Source: Abyssogena phaseoliformis symbiont OG214
Lineage (GTDB): Bacteria > Pseudomonadota > Gammaproteobacteria > PS1 > Pseudothioglobaceae
DNA: 64,000 bases
Assembly (NCBI RefSeq): GCF_016592595.1
Contig: NZ_AP012977.1
Coordinates: 1,465,912 to 1,529,911, forward strand
Reading direction: 5' to 3'
Below, in pieces: positions 22,653-31,440 of this stretch. Every line of letters starts with the position of its first letter. The first letter of the stretch is position 1. The notes beneath the pieces were generated by a model. That model did no database searches. It saw only the letters and a program-made list of their open reading frames with translations, and was not told the DNA's origin. A program made the position numbers and the translations under genes.

Positions 22653-22675
22653 TGACTCATTTTAAGGAGAGAAAT

Positions 22676-23962
22676 ATGGTCCATGTTGTTGTTATTGGCG
22701 CAAGCACAGGCGGACTGCCTTTTGCCTATGATATTAAAAAAACATTAGGAAAAGATCACAAGGTAACGGTTATTTCCAATAATCCAAACTTTAACTTTAT
22801 TCCTTCAAACCCTTGGCTAGCAGTTGGTTGGCGTAGCAAAGAAGACATTAGTTTTTTACTTGAACCTCATTTGAAACACAAAGATATTGAGTTGATTATC
22901 GGCGAGGCCAGTGAAATCAAACCTAATGATAATCAAGTTATAGTTGGCGACCAAGTTGTAGATTATGACTATCTAGTGCTAGCCACAGGTCCTAAATTAG
23001 CCTTTGATGAGGTTGAAGGTTTAGGTCCTGAAGGTTATAGCGTTTCAATTTGCACCACTGCCCATGCCGAATCAGCACGTCAAAAGTGGACAGAGTTTTG
23101 TGCCAATGGCGGTGGTCCAATTGTTGTGGGTGCTGTACAAGGTGCTTCCTGTTTTGGTCCAGCTTATGAATTTGCATGCATCATGGATACTGATCTTAAA
23201 AAACGAGGCATTCGTGATAAATGTCCCATCACCTTTGTGACCGCAGAACCCTACATTGGCCATCTAGGTTTGGGCGGTGTGGGTGATTCAAAAGGTTTAT
23301 TAGAATCAGAATTCAGACAACGCCATATCAAGTGGATTACCAATGCTAAAGTGGCTAATATCACTGCTGATACTGTCACGGTAGACCAAGTTAATGACGA
23401 AGGAGAAATGATTAAAACCATTGAAGTTGCCACCCGGTATACCATGCTGTTGCCAGCCTTTAAAGGTGTTGATACAGTTGCAAAATTAGCCAATGTAGAT
23501 GCAGGTTTTGTCAATCCACGTGGCTTTGTCATGGTGAATGATTATCAACAATCCCCTGTTAAAAATAATATTTTTTCAATTGGTGTGAATATCGCCATTC
23601 CGCCTGTTGAAGCAACCCCTGTTATGTGTGGCACACCAAAAACAGGCTATATGATTGAATCCATGGTCACCGCTGTTGTACATAATATTGAAGAAATGAT
23701 TGCCGATAAAGCGCCTTCTCATATTCCAACCTGGAATGCCGTTTGTATTGCTGACATGGGCGATACAGGCATAGCCTTTGTTGCCATGCCACAAATCCCA
23801 CCTAGAAACGTCACTTGGGCTAAAAAAGGCAAAATAATACACCTTGCTAAAATCGCCTTTGAAAAATTCTTCATTCGCAACATGAAAACAGGCAACTCAG
23901 AGCCTGCCTATCAAAAATACATTTTTAAAATGTTAGGCATTGAACGCTTAAAGAAAAAATAG
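22676..23962 (+). CDS. sqr: Sulfide:quinone oxidoreductase family flavoprotein
   Basis: SQR oxidises sulfide to sulfur or polysulfide and passes electrons to quinone. The 428-residue product has an FAD-binding glycine motif GASTGGLPFA (8-17) and the second dinucleotide-type segment LVLATGP (100-106). Three conserved-position cysteines are C126 (SICTTAH), C159 (GASCFGPA) and C318 (PVMCGTPKTGYM), as expected for redox-active SQR cysteines. The C-terminus is basic and amphipathic, fitting membrane association. ATG 22676 is preferred over the in-frame upstream start because AAGGAGA precedes it. Flavocytochrome c sulfide dehydrogenase is an alternative family member; no cytochrome partner is adjacent. 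Confidence 0.88.
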   Translation: MVHVVVIGASTGGLPFAYDIKKTLGKDHKVTVISNNPNFNFIPSNPWLAVGWRSKEDISFLLEPHLKHKDIELIIGEASEIKPNDNQVIVGDQVVDYDYLVLATGPKLAFDEVEGLGPEGYSVSICTTAHAESARQKWTEFCANGGGPIVVGAVQGASCFGPAYEFACIMDTDLKKRGIRDKCPITFVTAEPYIGHLGLGGVGDSKGLLESEFRQRHIKWITNAKVANITADTVTVDQVNDEGEMIKTIEVATRYTMLLPAFKGVDTVAKLANVDAGFVNPRGFVMVNDYQQSPVKNNIFSIGVNIAIPPVEATPVMCGTPKTGYMIESMVTAVVHNIEEMIADKAPSHIPTWNAVCIADMGDTGIAFVAMPQIPPRNVTWAKKGKIIHLAKIAFEKFFIRNMKTGNSEPAYQKYIFKMLGIERLKKK

Positions 23963-24017
23963 ACCTCTCTAATTCTGTTTGCGACTCTAAAGAGAGTCGC
24001 TATGAAATCTACAAGCA

Positions 24018-24339
24018 CCTACTAGAATCCCCTTGATTCTTAAAGCCTTGGAAAATGGAAAGGAGGTTAACGGCTCAAATAGAAATATTCTAGAGCTTTC
24101 CTTTTCTAAAGATCTAGTCTCTGGTGGTTACACTTAGCTATCTAAATTCAAAGATGGCTATTGTGCAAATTGTTTTGACGCTAAAAGCCATAATCATCCT
24201 GAAGATGATTTATTGTATCTAGCAGGGTTTTTATGGCAAAGATTTTGAACAATGGCTTGAAACTGGTACATATGCGAGCAGACCTCCAGGTGAAGTTCTG
24301 ATTATGGAGATGTCATATTCCAGCCAATACATCGCCTGA
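24018..24339 (+). pseudogene. Relic of an unrecognised gene
   Basis: Between sqr and recN about 100 codons read sensibly across one in-frame TAG and one frameshift. Segments are ALENGKEVNGSNRNILELSF, then after the stop KFKDGYCANCFDAKSHNHPE. After the shift near 24230 come YGKDFEQWLETGTYASRPPG and VLIMEMSYSSQYIA. The Cys-x2-Cys and the hydrophilic composition look protein-like. No family recognised. The reconstruction is mine and could be chance over part of its length. Confidence 0.4.
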
Positions 24340-24348
24340 ATTCAGGCG
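24333..24348. terminator. GC-rich palindrome directly after recN
   Basis: CGCCTGAATTCAGGCG is a perfect 16-base palindrome that abuts the recN stop (minus strand, 24349-24351). It can form a six-pair stem with an AATT loop. No T-run follows on either strand, so it would be an imperfect terminator or an mRNA 3'-end stabiliser. It also lies at the end of the preceding plus-strand relic. Confidence 0.4.
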
Positions 24349-25659
24349 TTAAACACTCATTCCAATCATTTCTGCAGCAGCATTTCGAGCTTTCTCGGTG
24401 ATGGTTGCACCCCCTAAAATACGCGCAATCTCATCCACACGTTCATTGCTAGATAGCTGCGTTACTGTGGTTTGTACGCCGTCTTTATCTTGTGATTTTT
24501 GCACACGTAAATGCTGATGACCAAAAGCAGCAACCTGTGCTAAATGAGTAATGCAAATGACTTGATAATACTCGCTTAATTGTTTGAGTTTTTTCCCAAC
24601 AACTTCGGCCACTGCACCACTAATACCAATATCCACCTCATTAAAAATCAAAGTAGGGGTGTATTCACTGTCACTATCAATCACTGAAATGGCTAATGAA
24701 ATTCGTGATAATTCACCGCCTGAGGCGACTTTTTTTAAAGGCTTAAAATCTTGCCCCATATTGGTTTTGACTAAAAAATCAACCGACTCTGTACCATTTA
24801 AATGCACGCCATCAGACTTGGAGGGTAAGGCAGATGAAAACTCACTACCAGGCATGCCCAGTACTTGCATGGTTTGTGTGACTAAATTTGATAACTCATG
24901 CGCCTTGCTGGTTCTAATTTTACTTAAGTGCGCTGCTTTTTCTTGGTAATCTGCTTGCAGTTGCCTTTTTTGATGGGCAAGCTCATCAAGCGAGTGCGTA
25001 CCATTTGCATTGGTCTTAAATTCAGCCTCAATCGTGTTTAACTCCTGTTCACTTAATACGGCATCATTTAACTCTTTGAGTTGGTGAGTGAGCAGCTCTT
25101 ATTTTTGCAACTTCATTTGATGGTTATTATTCAGATCCTTAATTTGCTCGCTCACCTGTTTGTGTGCATTCACGACCAAATTAAGCGAAATACAAAGTGC
25201 CTGCGTATCAGCGTACATATCTAATAATTGCCGTTGTTGATTGGGGCGCAATAAAAGTTGATGCTCGTTTTGACCATGCATATCAACCAACAATTCACCG
25301 ACACCGCGCATCACTGACAAAGGTACATTAATGCCATTAACAAACGCCCTTGAACGACCATCAGCATTCAATACTCTACGCAAAATGCACTCGCCCTCAT
25401 CTTCTAGTAATTGCGCCTGAAGATGGTTTTGAATTTTTGGATAATGAGCCACATCAAAACTAGCACTGATTTCAGCCTTATCTGCGCAAAAACGCACCAA
25501 AGTAGCATCACTACAACCACCCAATGCCAAATTAAGAGCTTGTAAAAGAATGGATTTCCCTGTGCCTGTTTCACCCGTAACAACACTCATGCCTTGCTTA
25601 AAAGATAAATCTAGAACTTCAACAACAGCCAAATTTTTAACACTTAATTGAGACAGCAT
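24349..25659 (-). pseudogene. recN: Broken DNA repair ATPase RecN
   Basis: RecN is an SMC-like protein for double-strand-break repair. The N-terminal part is good: LSVKNLAVVEVLDLSF, Walker A GETGTGKS, and VDMHGQNEHQLLL. An in-frame TAA at 25099-25101 follows KLQK; the same frame then resumes at ELLTHQLKEL. The total is only about 436 codons against about 550 in the family, so roughly 100 residues of the coiled-coil middle are deleted. The C-terminal ATPase half has GGELSRISLAI but Walker B reads LIFNEVDIG instead of FDEVD, replacing the conserved Asp with Asn. Three independent defects make function implausible. nadK lies five bases upstream on the same strand. Confidence 0.92.
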
Positions 25660-25664
25660 TTTGA

Positions 25665-26483
25665 TTAAAACTTGCGACCCCAGTGTAATTTAGAGCGAAT
25701 AATCTCAAAGTAGTCATAATCCTTAGGGTGTAATAAATGAATAAAACTACTGTGCTGTCGCACATGAATATTCTGCCCTGCTTTAATAGCAACCGAAGTT
25801 TGCCCATCAAAACTAACAATCGCCCCATCATCTGAATCTTTCACTTGAATCACCACTTCACTATCACCTGGCACCAACAAAGGACGATGGCTCATAGTAT
25901 GCGGACAAATTGATACCAAGCCAATAGCGTTCACGCCTGGATGCATAATAGGACCACCACTGGATAGTGCATAAGCAGTTGATCCTGTTGGTGTGGTAAT
26001 AATCAAACCATCAGCGCGTTGATTATTGACAAATTTGTCATCAATATAAACATCAAATTCAACCATTTTTAAATGCTCTTTTCGGTGAATAACCACATCA
26101 TTCAATGCTAAAAAATTGTCTAATGCTTCGTTATTTTGCTCTATTTGGCAAGACAGCAGACAGCGCTCTTCTTTGGTGTATTCACCATTTAAAACCTCAG
26201 AGACGATATCAAACATGCCTGTTAATGGCACATCTGCCAAAAAGCCCAGCCGCCCAAGATTAATACCCAAAATTGGGATATTGTTATCAACAAAACTACG
26301 TGCCGTATTAAGTAGTGAGCCATCACCGCCTAAAACAATAATCAAGTCAGCCTGTTGAGCAATGCTTTTATCGTCAAACACCGCACCTACGCCCTGAATT
26401 GATAAAAATTCACGCAACTCAATAGCTGTATCTTCACTCACAGAATCGTTAGGTTTGGTAATAATGCCAATTGTGTTAAACAT
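25665..26483 (-). CDS. nadK: NAD kinase
   Basis: NadK phosphorylates NAD to NADP. The 272-residue product has the catalytic GGDGS (52-56) and the NE/D-type motif NDVVIHR. The TPTGSTAYALSSGGPI segment binds substrate. Full length and intact. It sits in the common nadK-recN arrangement, with recN now dead; grpE is divergent upstream, another frequent arrangement. Confidence 0.97.
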   Translation of the reverse strand: MFNTIGIITKPNDSVSEDTAIELREFLSIQGVGAVFDDKSIAQQADLIIVLGGDGSLLNTARSFVDNNIPILGINLGRLGFLADVPLTGMFDIVSEVLNGEYTKEERCLLSCQIEQNNEALDNFLALNDVVIHRKEHLKMVEFDVYIDDKFVNNQRADGLIITTPTGSTAYALSSGGPIMHPGVNAIGLVSICPHTMSHRPLLVPGDSEVVIQVKDSDDGAIVSFDGQTSVAIKAGQNIHVRQHSSFIHLLHPKDYDYFEIIRSKLHWGRKF

Positions 26484-26607
26484 ATTTGTTAATCATTAAG
26501 ATTGAATTCTTTAAAAGAGTCACCATTATAATCAAGCACTTTGTGGGTAGTTTTGATCTTATCCATAATCAATACTTTTAACAAATATACATGAATTGAG
26601 CAACAAA

Positions 26608-27171
26608 ATGACAAAAAAGAAACCAGAAAATAAGAACCAAAAAAACCCCTCAACAGAAAAAGAGGATATTGAAGCCGCCGTTAAAGCTGCCTCGCAAACA
26701 CCTAAAGATGATGATTTGCAGGAACAACTAGCCCAAGCGCAACAATCTGCCAAAGATAATTGGGACAAACTTTTAAGGTCTCAAGCAGAAATGGAGAACC
26801 TCAAACGCCGCAACGCTAAAGATGTTGAAAATGCATACAAGTTTGCACTGGATGCTTTTGTCAAAGCATTACTCGAAGTCAAAGACTCGTTAAGCATGGG
26901 CATTAAAACTGCACAAGAAGAAAAGGCCACCGTTAAGCATATTGTTGAAGGGTTAGAAATGACCGATAAAGTTTTTCTATCAACCTTAGAAAAATTTGGC
27001 GTAGAAATGATTAACCCAAAAGGTGAAGCCTTTAACCCAGAATTACACGAAGCCGTGACCATGATACCCATGCCAGACAAAAACTCAAATTCTGTTTTAG
27101 AAGTCGTACAATTTGGTTTTACTTTAAATGGTCGCTTAGTTCGCCCAGCAATGGTGGTGGTAGTCCAATAG
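26608..27171 (+). CDS. grpE: Nucleotide exchange factor GrpE
   Basis: GrpE releases ADP from DnaK. The 187-residue product has a lysine/glutamate-rich N-terminal coiled coil and the family stretch [20 protein letters not shown]. The C-terminal beta domain ends [19 protein letters not shown] 26608 is chosen; an in-frame TTG four codons earlier is less likely. dnaK does not follow; a 450-base non-coding interval does. Intact. Confidence 0.96.
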   Translation: MTKKKPENKNQKNPSTEKEDIEAAVKAASQTPKDDDLQEQLAQAQQSAKDNWDKLLRSQAEMENLKRRNAKDVENAYKFALDAFVKALLEVKDSLSMGIKTAQEEKATVKHIVEGLEMTDKVFLSTLEKFGVEMINPKGEAFNPELHEAVTMIPMPDKNSNSVLEVVQFGFTLNGRLVRPAMVVVVQ

Positions 27172-27621
27172 GTAATAAGTTTCCACAATTCAAGCAAGTC
27201 TCTAATAACAGAGTGAGTAATAAGATGGCTTACTACTCAAATCAAGTTTATAACGTAGATTGGTTGAGCGGGATAAAACTCCATTTTAGAAAATAGTTTT
27301 AAACTTGTCACAAGTTTTTGTTAGGTGCCGTCTATCTTGGTTTTACTCCACGCTCAAATAAAGCACCCAACCATACTTAGAATTTTAATTTATTCAAATA
27401 AAATATTGTGATTTAAGGTGCGTTGTTTTACTTTTTATTGCGTTGCCCATCCCCTATAACAACGATTATCTGTAGCAATACCGTATATATAACACCTTTA
27501 TTTATTATTATTTTATCAAACACGCCTTTCTAATAAATCTAAAAAGGCGGTATTAATATGAAATTTACAAGAGGAAAAAACTTACCCGTTAGATTTAGAT
27601 AAGCAGTATAGAATAATAAAA
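27172..27621. other. Non-coding interval with inverted-repeat structures
   Basis: No gene is supported in these 450 bases. An imperfect inverted repeat pairs 27264-27282 (TTGAGCGGGATAAAACTCC) with 27339-27357 (GGTTTTACTCCACGCTCAA), two gaps. Near its centre is a perfect seven-base inverted repeat, AAACTTG/CAAGTTT (27301-27317). A separate hairpin pairs CGCCTTT (27523-27529) with AAAGGCG (27543-27549), loop 13 bases. The first structure resembles a miniature mobile element or structured RNA; there is no proof of either. A 14-codon frame at 27558-27602 follows the second hairpin. Confidence 0.4.
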
Positions 27622-29270
27622 CTAACCAATCATTACAATACGAAAACCAATTTCATCTGATTTTTCAGACTTGGGTATATATTGATAGTTTAAATCAACA
27701 AATTTTGCACTAATAGATTTCCAACTACCGCCTTTGGCAACTCTCTTTCGAGTGCTTTCATCAATAACCCACTCCCAAACATTACCAAGCATATCGTACA
27801 ACTCCCATAGGTTAGGGCTTAGAGATTTAACAGACATTATAGACTCTGGTTGATTGTTGCAATAATAAACATTTACCTGGCTGCAGGTATTCCTCTTAAC
27901 GCTCAGAGCGTTAGCATTAGCTGTGTATTTCCAATGGATGGACTTTGGTAGCATGTAGTATTTTTGGTGTTCTTTTGACATCCACTTAGCAAAGTCAACC
28001 GCCTCTTGCCAGCTAACATTAACAACAGGATTTTGTGCATTTTCAGCAATCACCTCATCTGACTTTCCTGTATTTAATAGAAATTTATTGTACTGGGCGT
28101 TAGTAATTTCGCCATCACTAATATAAAAATCATCAACACACTCTTCATTTGCAGACAAGGCACTCTCGGATGAATTTTCACTTACAATACACCCACCAAA
28201 AATAGTTCTTACTGCTTTCAATCATATGACACACCTAACTCTCTATCAACAGTTACCTAAAATTTTCTAAAATACTGTTTATTGCCTTCAATTATTTGAT
28301 CAACTTTTAGAGAATCAATTTTGTTAATCTTAATATCGTTTAGACCAATCTCTGTAATACCAACACTTCTTTGTCTAGTTAGCGAATCTGCATCTTTTGA
28401 GTCTAGCAAATATACCGTATAAGTTTTCTCAGGATTTTTAATTTTAAAATTAACTGGCTTAATTTTTCCATCCAGGTTCATCTTAATTAGAATTTTTGAC
28501 TTACGTGCATCATTCTTAAAATTCTGCGTCTCACTAATGGCAACAGGAACAGCCACATCATAATAAACTGCATCATCCGAATGCAACAATTCTAGCAGTA
28601 AAAACTTCTTTATCTGCATAATATTTAACATTGATCAATCTTAGTGTGCCTAATATTTCATTAATAGCGGTATTTAAAAGTCTAGAACGCATAGAGGAGG
28701 TAACTTGTTCTTGTCGTCTTTTCTGTTCCCAGTATATCTCATTGTTATAAGACTTGATTGCCGTATTATAAACACCAACCTTATTAATATAACTCTGTTT
28801 AATTGCATTTAATTTTTCTTGATAAATATTTTTCCTTTGTGCTAGCCTAATACGAAATTGCTTTGTTGTTTCAAATTCACCTTTAGCAATAATTGCAGGC
28901 GAAGGAATAGCTAGGTGGCTTGGTTTTCTTAGCTGAATAGGTGTCAACTTCAGTTGGTCTAAGTAACCAGTCTTGAATGCAGTCTTCCACAGACTTAAGT
29001 GCTAGATTAAAAGGCGCTTCTAAACGTTTTAGTAGTTTATTAGAGGGTTGATGATAATTGGATATTTTTTGTAAGATATCCTCCGCCTTTTAAACCTCTC
29101 CAGAGGTAACAAACCGCTTCGCTTTATTGTGCATTCCAGCCAATTCTTTACTACTATATCTAGTATGATCCAACTTGGATATAACAAAAGTTTTAACGAT
29201 GCCGCTTTTAGATTGACAACCACTTGCTAATAAAACCAGTAAAGCACAAAAAAATAGCCATTTTAAACAT
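27622..29270 (-). pseudogene. Broken lipoprotein with formylglycine-generating-enzyme (SUMF1-like) domain
   Basis: From the ATG at 29268-29270 a signal peptide leads, across a frameshift in a T-run, to LVLLASGCQSKSG, a lipobox. Then KTFVISKLDHTRYSSKELAG, an in-frame TAA, KAEDILQKISNYHQ, a frameshift near 28945, AKGEFETTKQFRIRLAQRKN, another shift near 28600, and VYYDVAVPVAISETQ. The last 199 codons are open: CVDDFYISDGEITNAQYNKF, VNVSWQEAVDFAKWMSKE, MLGNVWEWV, GFRIVMIG, the FGE-sulfatase fold. The domain order (coiled stretch plus FGE domain) is known in gammaproteobacterial lipoproteins. The FGE catalytic Cys pair is not evident, so it was perhaps a binding rather than oxidase domain. It was the distal gene of the decayed operon. 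Confidence 0.85.
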
Positions 29271-29355
29271 TTCTCTATCCTTATTTTTTTAAAAATTATT
29301 TAATCACAAATTTCATCTGCGATTCTAAAAAAAATTTACACTAAAAAAGCTCTAA

Positions 29356-29775
29356 TTAAGACAAACAATACAAATTGGAACAAACCCCAAAAGCATGATA
29401 TTTATCGTTTATTTTGTCATCCCCACTGACTGGCGCCAAAATCTTACCCATTTTCTTATCAAATGTATATTTTAAAAAATATTTCTCTAAGCTGGCGTTA
29501 TTTTTACCGTTATTGTCAATAGCAATATCAAGATTGCCGTTTTTATTTAACAAAGAATAGCCATGAGGTGTGCTTTTTAAATAATTCATACCCACTAAAT
29601 GTTCGATTGAATTTAGCTAATGCCCAATATCATTAAAAAAATTCTGACTTGCTATTGTAATATTTACAATATGATCAAATGTAGTTTCTGTAAAACTTCT
29701 TTGAAAAAAATCAACCTTAGAAAAGCCAACATCAGGAAAACTAAAAAGAAAAACTAAGCCCAATAAACGCAACAA
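29356..29775 (-). pseudogene. Broken unknown exported protein of the pilus-like operon
   Basis: The frame starts without an ATG at about 29775 with a hydrophobic stretch LRLLGLVFLFSFPDVGF, which looks like a signal peptide. It continues to FFNDIGH, an in-frame TAG, then LNSIEHLVGMNYLKSTPHGY and a C-terminus with two cysteines (FGVCSNLYCLS). About 138 codons. No family recognised. It lies between the coiled-coil gene and the FGE lipoprotein gene on the same strand. The length of the open sequence on either side of the TAG supports it as a former gene. Confidence 0.5.
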
Positions 29776-29776
29776 A

Positions 29777-30193
29777 TCAATGCCTCGTAGGGTTTAAATA
29801 ATGACTAAGCTGACTGATCTTTTTGTTTTTTTGAATTATCTTTTTACTACTCATTAGTTTAATTCTATCAATTTCATCATTTTTCTCCTCTAATTGAGAC
29901 TCCAATGATTTATTTTTGTCTAGAATTAAACTTAGTCGTTTTAGCTTTTTAGCTAAATCCCTTAACGCATTTTCATTGTTAATATTACTATTTTGTTGTG
30001 AGCATTGCAAACCGCTACCTAATTTAACCATACAACCGTCAATTACATCGCCCTCTGAAACTAAAATCAATACATCGTTTATTTTGTAAACATAACACTG
30101 CCCGATTTACCCAACGCCAACAACAATTGCATTAAAAAATGCAATTGGCAATAATATCGCCAAAATTAAGAGTTTTTTATTATTATTTAACAT
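29777..30193 (-). pseudogene. Broken exported coiled-coil protein of the pilus-like operon
   Basis: ATG 30191-30193 begins MLNNNKKLLILAILLPIAFF, a signal or anchor segment. An in-frame TAA after VVGVG interrupts the frame, which resumes IGQCYVYKINDVLILVSEGD. A helical charged segment follows (LRDLAKKLKRLSLILDKNKS, ESQLEEKNDEIDRIKL). The start overlaps the end of the PilP-like gene by about ten bases, typical of an operon. The only lesion seen is the nonsense codon. No family recognised. Confidence 0.55.
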
Positions 30194-30813
30194 CTTTGCT
30201 ATCCTTTTTTTCTTGATATAATTTATTACTTAAATAGTTAAGCCCCAGTACTTCATTATCACCGTCTTCCCTGCCTACAATAACAGAGTCTGGGTTAATC
30301 TTACGAACAATAAAACCTTTAATATTACTTCCCTCTTTAACGCTGACTACATTACTATCAACACGAATAACAGCAGTACCACTGCTTGAATTTATTATTA
30401 TTTCAAAAACCTTTGAGGCAATGTTTGCCTGATAGAGACTATGATAAATATCAACATTACTAATAATGTTATCTCTGGCAATTTTCTAATTTTATTACTT
30501 CACCTTCTAAACGTCGTTTAACAATTTGTTTTTTTTAAAACAGTAATCTTTTGTAAAAAAACATCGTCATCGCCAAATTCTACGACTAAATTTGGATCAA
30601 GCCTATCTTTTAATTTAACCTTGCCAGCATTTGATTTAACTATTTGCTCTATATCAGAAATCTTTTCATTCAAAACTTTTAAATTAAACAAGATAACTTC
30701 ACTATCCTTGCTAGCAGATTTTTCAAAATCTGCATTAAGCATAAAAGAAGTGACTGAACTTACTAAAATAAATGAAATAAAGATAAATAAGTAATGTTTT
30801 GGTATTAGTTTGC
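30183..30813 (-). pseudogene. Broken PilP-like pilus assembly protein
   Basis: A hydrophobic leader, HYLFIFISFILVSSVTSF, precedes MLNADFEKSASKDSEV and VLNEKISDIEQIVKSNAGKV. After a frameshift near 30520 the frame reads ARDNIISNVDIYHSLYQANI, VIRVDSNVVSVKEGS, KGFIVRKINPDSVIVG, stopping at 30183-30185. The C-terminal small beta domain, with a 'generate motif, scale-sensitive Val/Ile strands, I-x-P-x-S-V' pattern, resembles PilP of type IVb pili. The assignment rests on neighbourhood (secretin and PilO-like gene upstream) and fold-like pattern, so it is moderate. No ATG is in frame with the leader. Confidence 0.5.
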
Positions 30814-31265
30814 ACGTCCATAAATCCTTGTATTGAATAATGCCTGGGCATTACTTCCGATTAATTGATTAATCACAACAAAATCGCGCATGTTTTTGTT
30901 GACTTGTTGTAAGAAATAAACCTGTTGCCAGAAGTCACCTTAACAGTAATTTCAATATCCTTAAACTGTCCAATTCTATTGATACCCTCTACAGCTATAG
31001 TATTTTCGTTAATATTAGAGATATTAAATTTATCAAGTAATATTTGAAGTAAATTTCTCAAAATTTGCATACTTTTATCAATTGAATTAAGTTTCAAATT
31101 GCCTTCAATATTTAACAGTTCTTGCATTAATTTCGTATCACTTTGACTAATTTTACTGATTTTTTTACTAAAGTTATAACCATCAACAAATTGAAAATAA
31201 CTTAAATATAGTAAAGCAATTGACAAAAGTGGTAATATAAATTTTAATTTATCCTTAAGTTTCAT
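30805..31265 (-). pseudogene. Broken PilO/PilN-like inner-membrane pilus protein
   Basis: ATG 31263-31265 starts a protein with a short cytoplasmic tail, one membrane helix (LKFILPLLSIALLYLSYFQF) and a periplasmic coiled coil. A small domain follows (NTIAVEGINRIGQFKDIEIT). A frameshift near 30905 separates VKVTSGNR from YFLQQVNKNMRDFVVINQLI, ending IYGRAN at 30805. This topology is that of PilN/PilO-type alignment proteins linking the inner-membrane platform to the secretin. It overlaps both neighbours by a few bases. Family assignment is by topology and context. Confidence 0.5.
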
Positions 31266-31440
31266 CAATCTAAATAAATGGTGTATTTATTATTATCTTT
31301 ACTAACATACACGTAATGAATAATACTCTTAAAAGAGCGGCTGGCATAATTGGATCAAAGTTATTATTTTTTACCGCCAAACCAGCCTTATTATGCAACT
31401 CTTTGGAAAGTTTAATAGCAAAACCCCTATTGTTTTGCAT
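31265..31440 (-). pseudogene. Broken small gene between secretin and PilO-like gene
   Basis: ATG 31438-31440 reads MQNNRGFAIKLSKELHNKAG and DPIMPAAL. A frameshift then leads to YVYVSKDNNKYTIYLD and TGA at 31265-31267. The start overlaps the secretin stop, and the TGA overlaps the next ATG. About 58 residues. No family recognised; its retention within overlapping genes suggests a real former operon member. Confidence 0.4.

Noticed and set aside
26596-26607. TTG start four codons upstream for grpE
   Set aside because: ATG 26608 gives the standard N-terminus; the TTG lacks a better ribosome site.
27558-27602. 14-codon frame with an AGGCGG-like site
   Set aside because: Too short to distinguish from chance; no similarity or conserved context.
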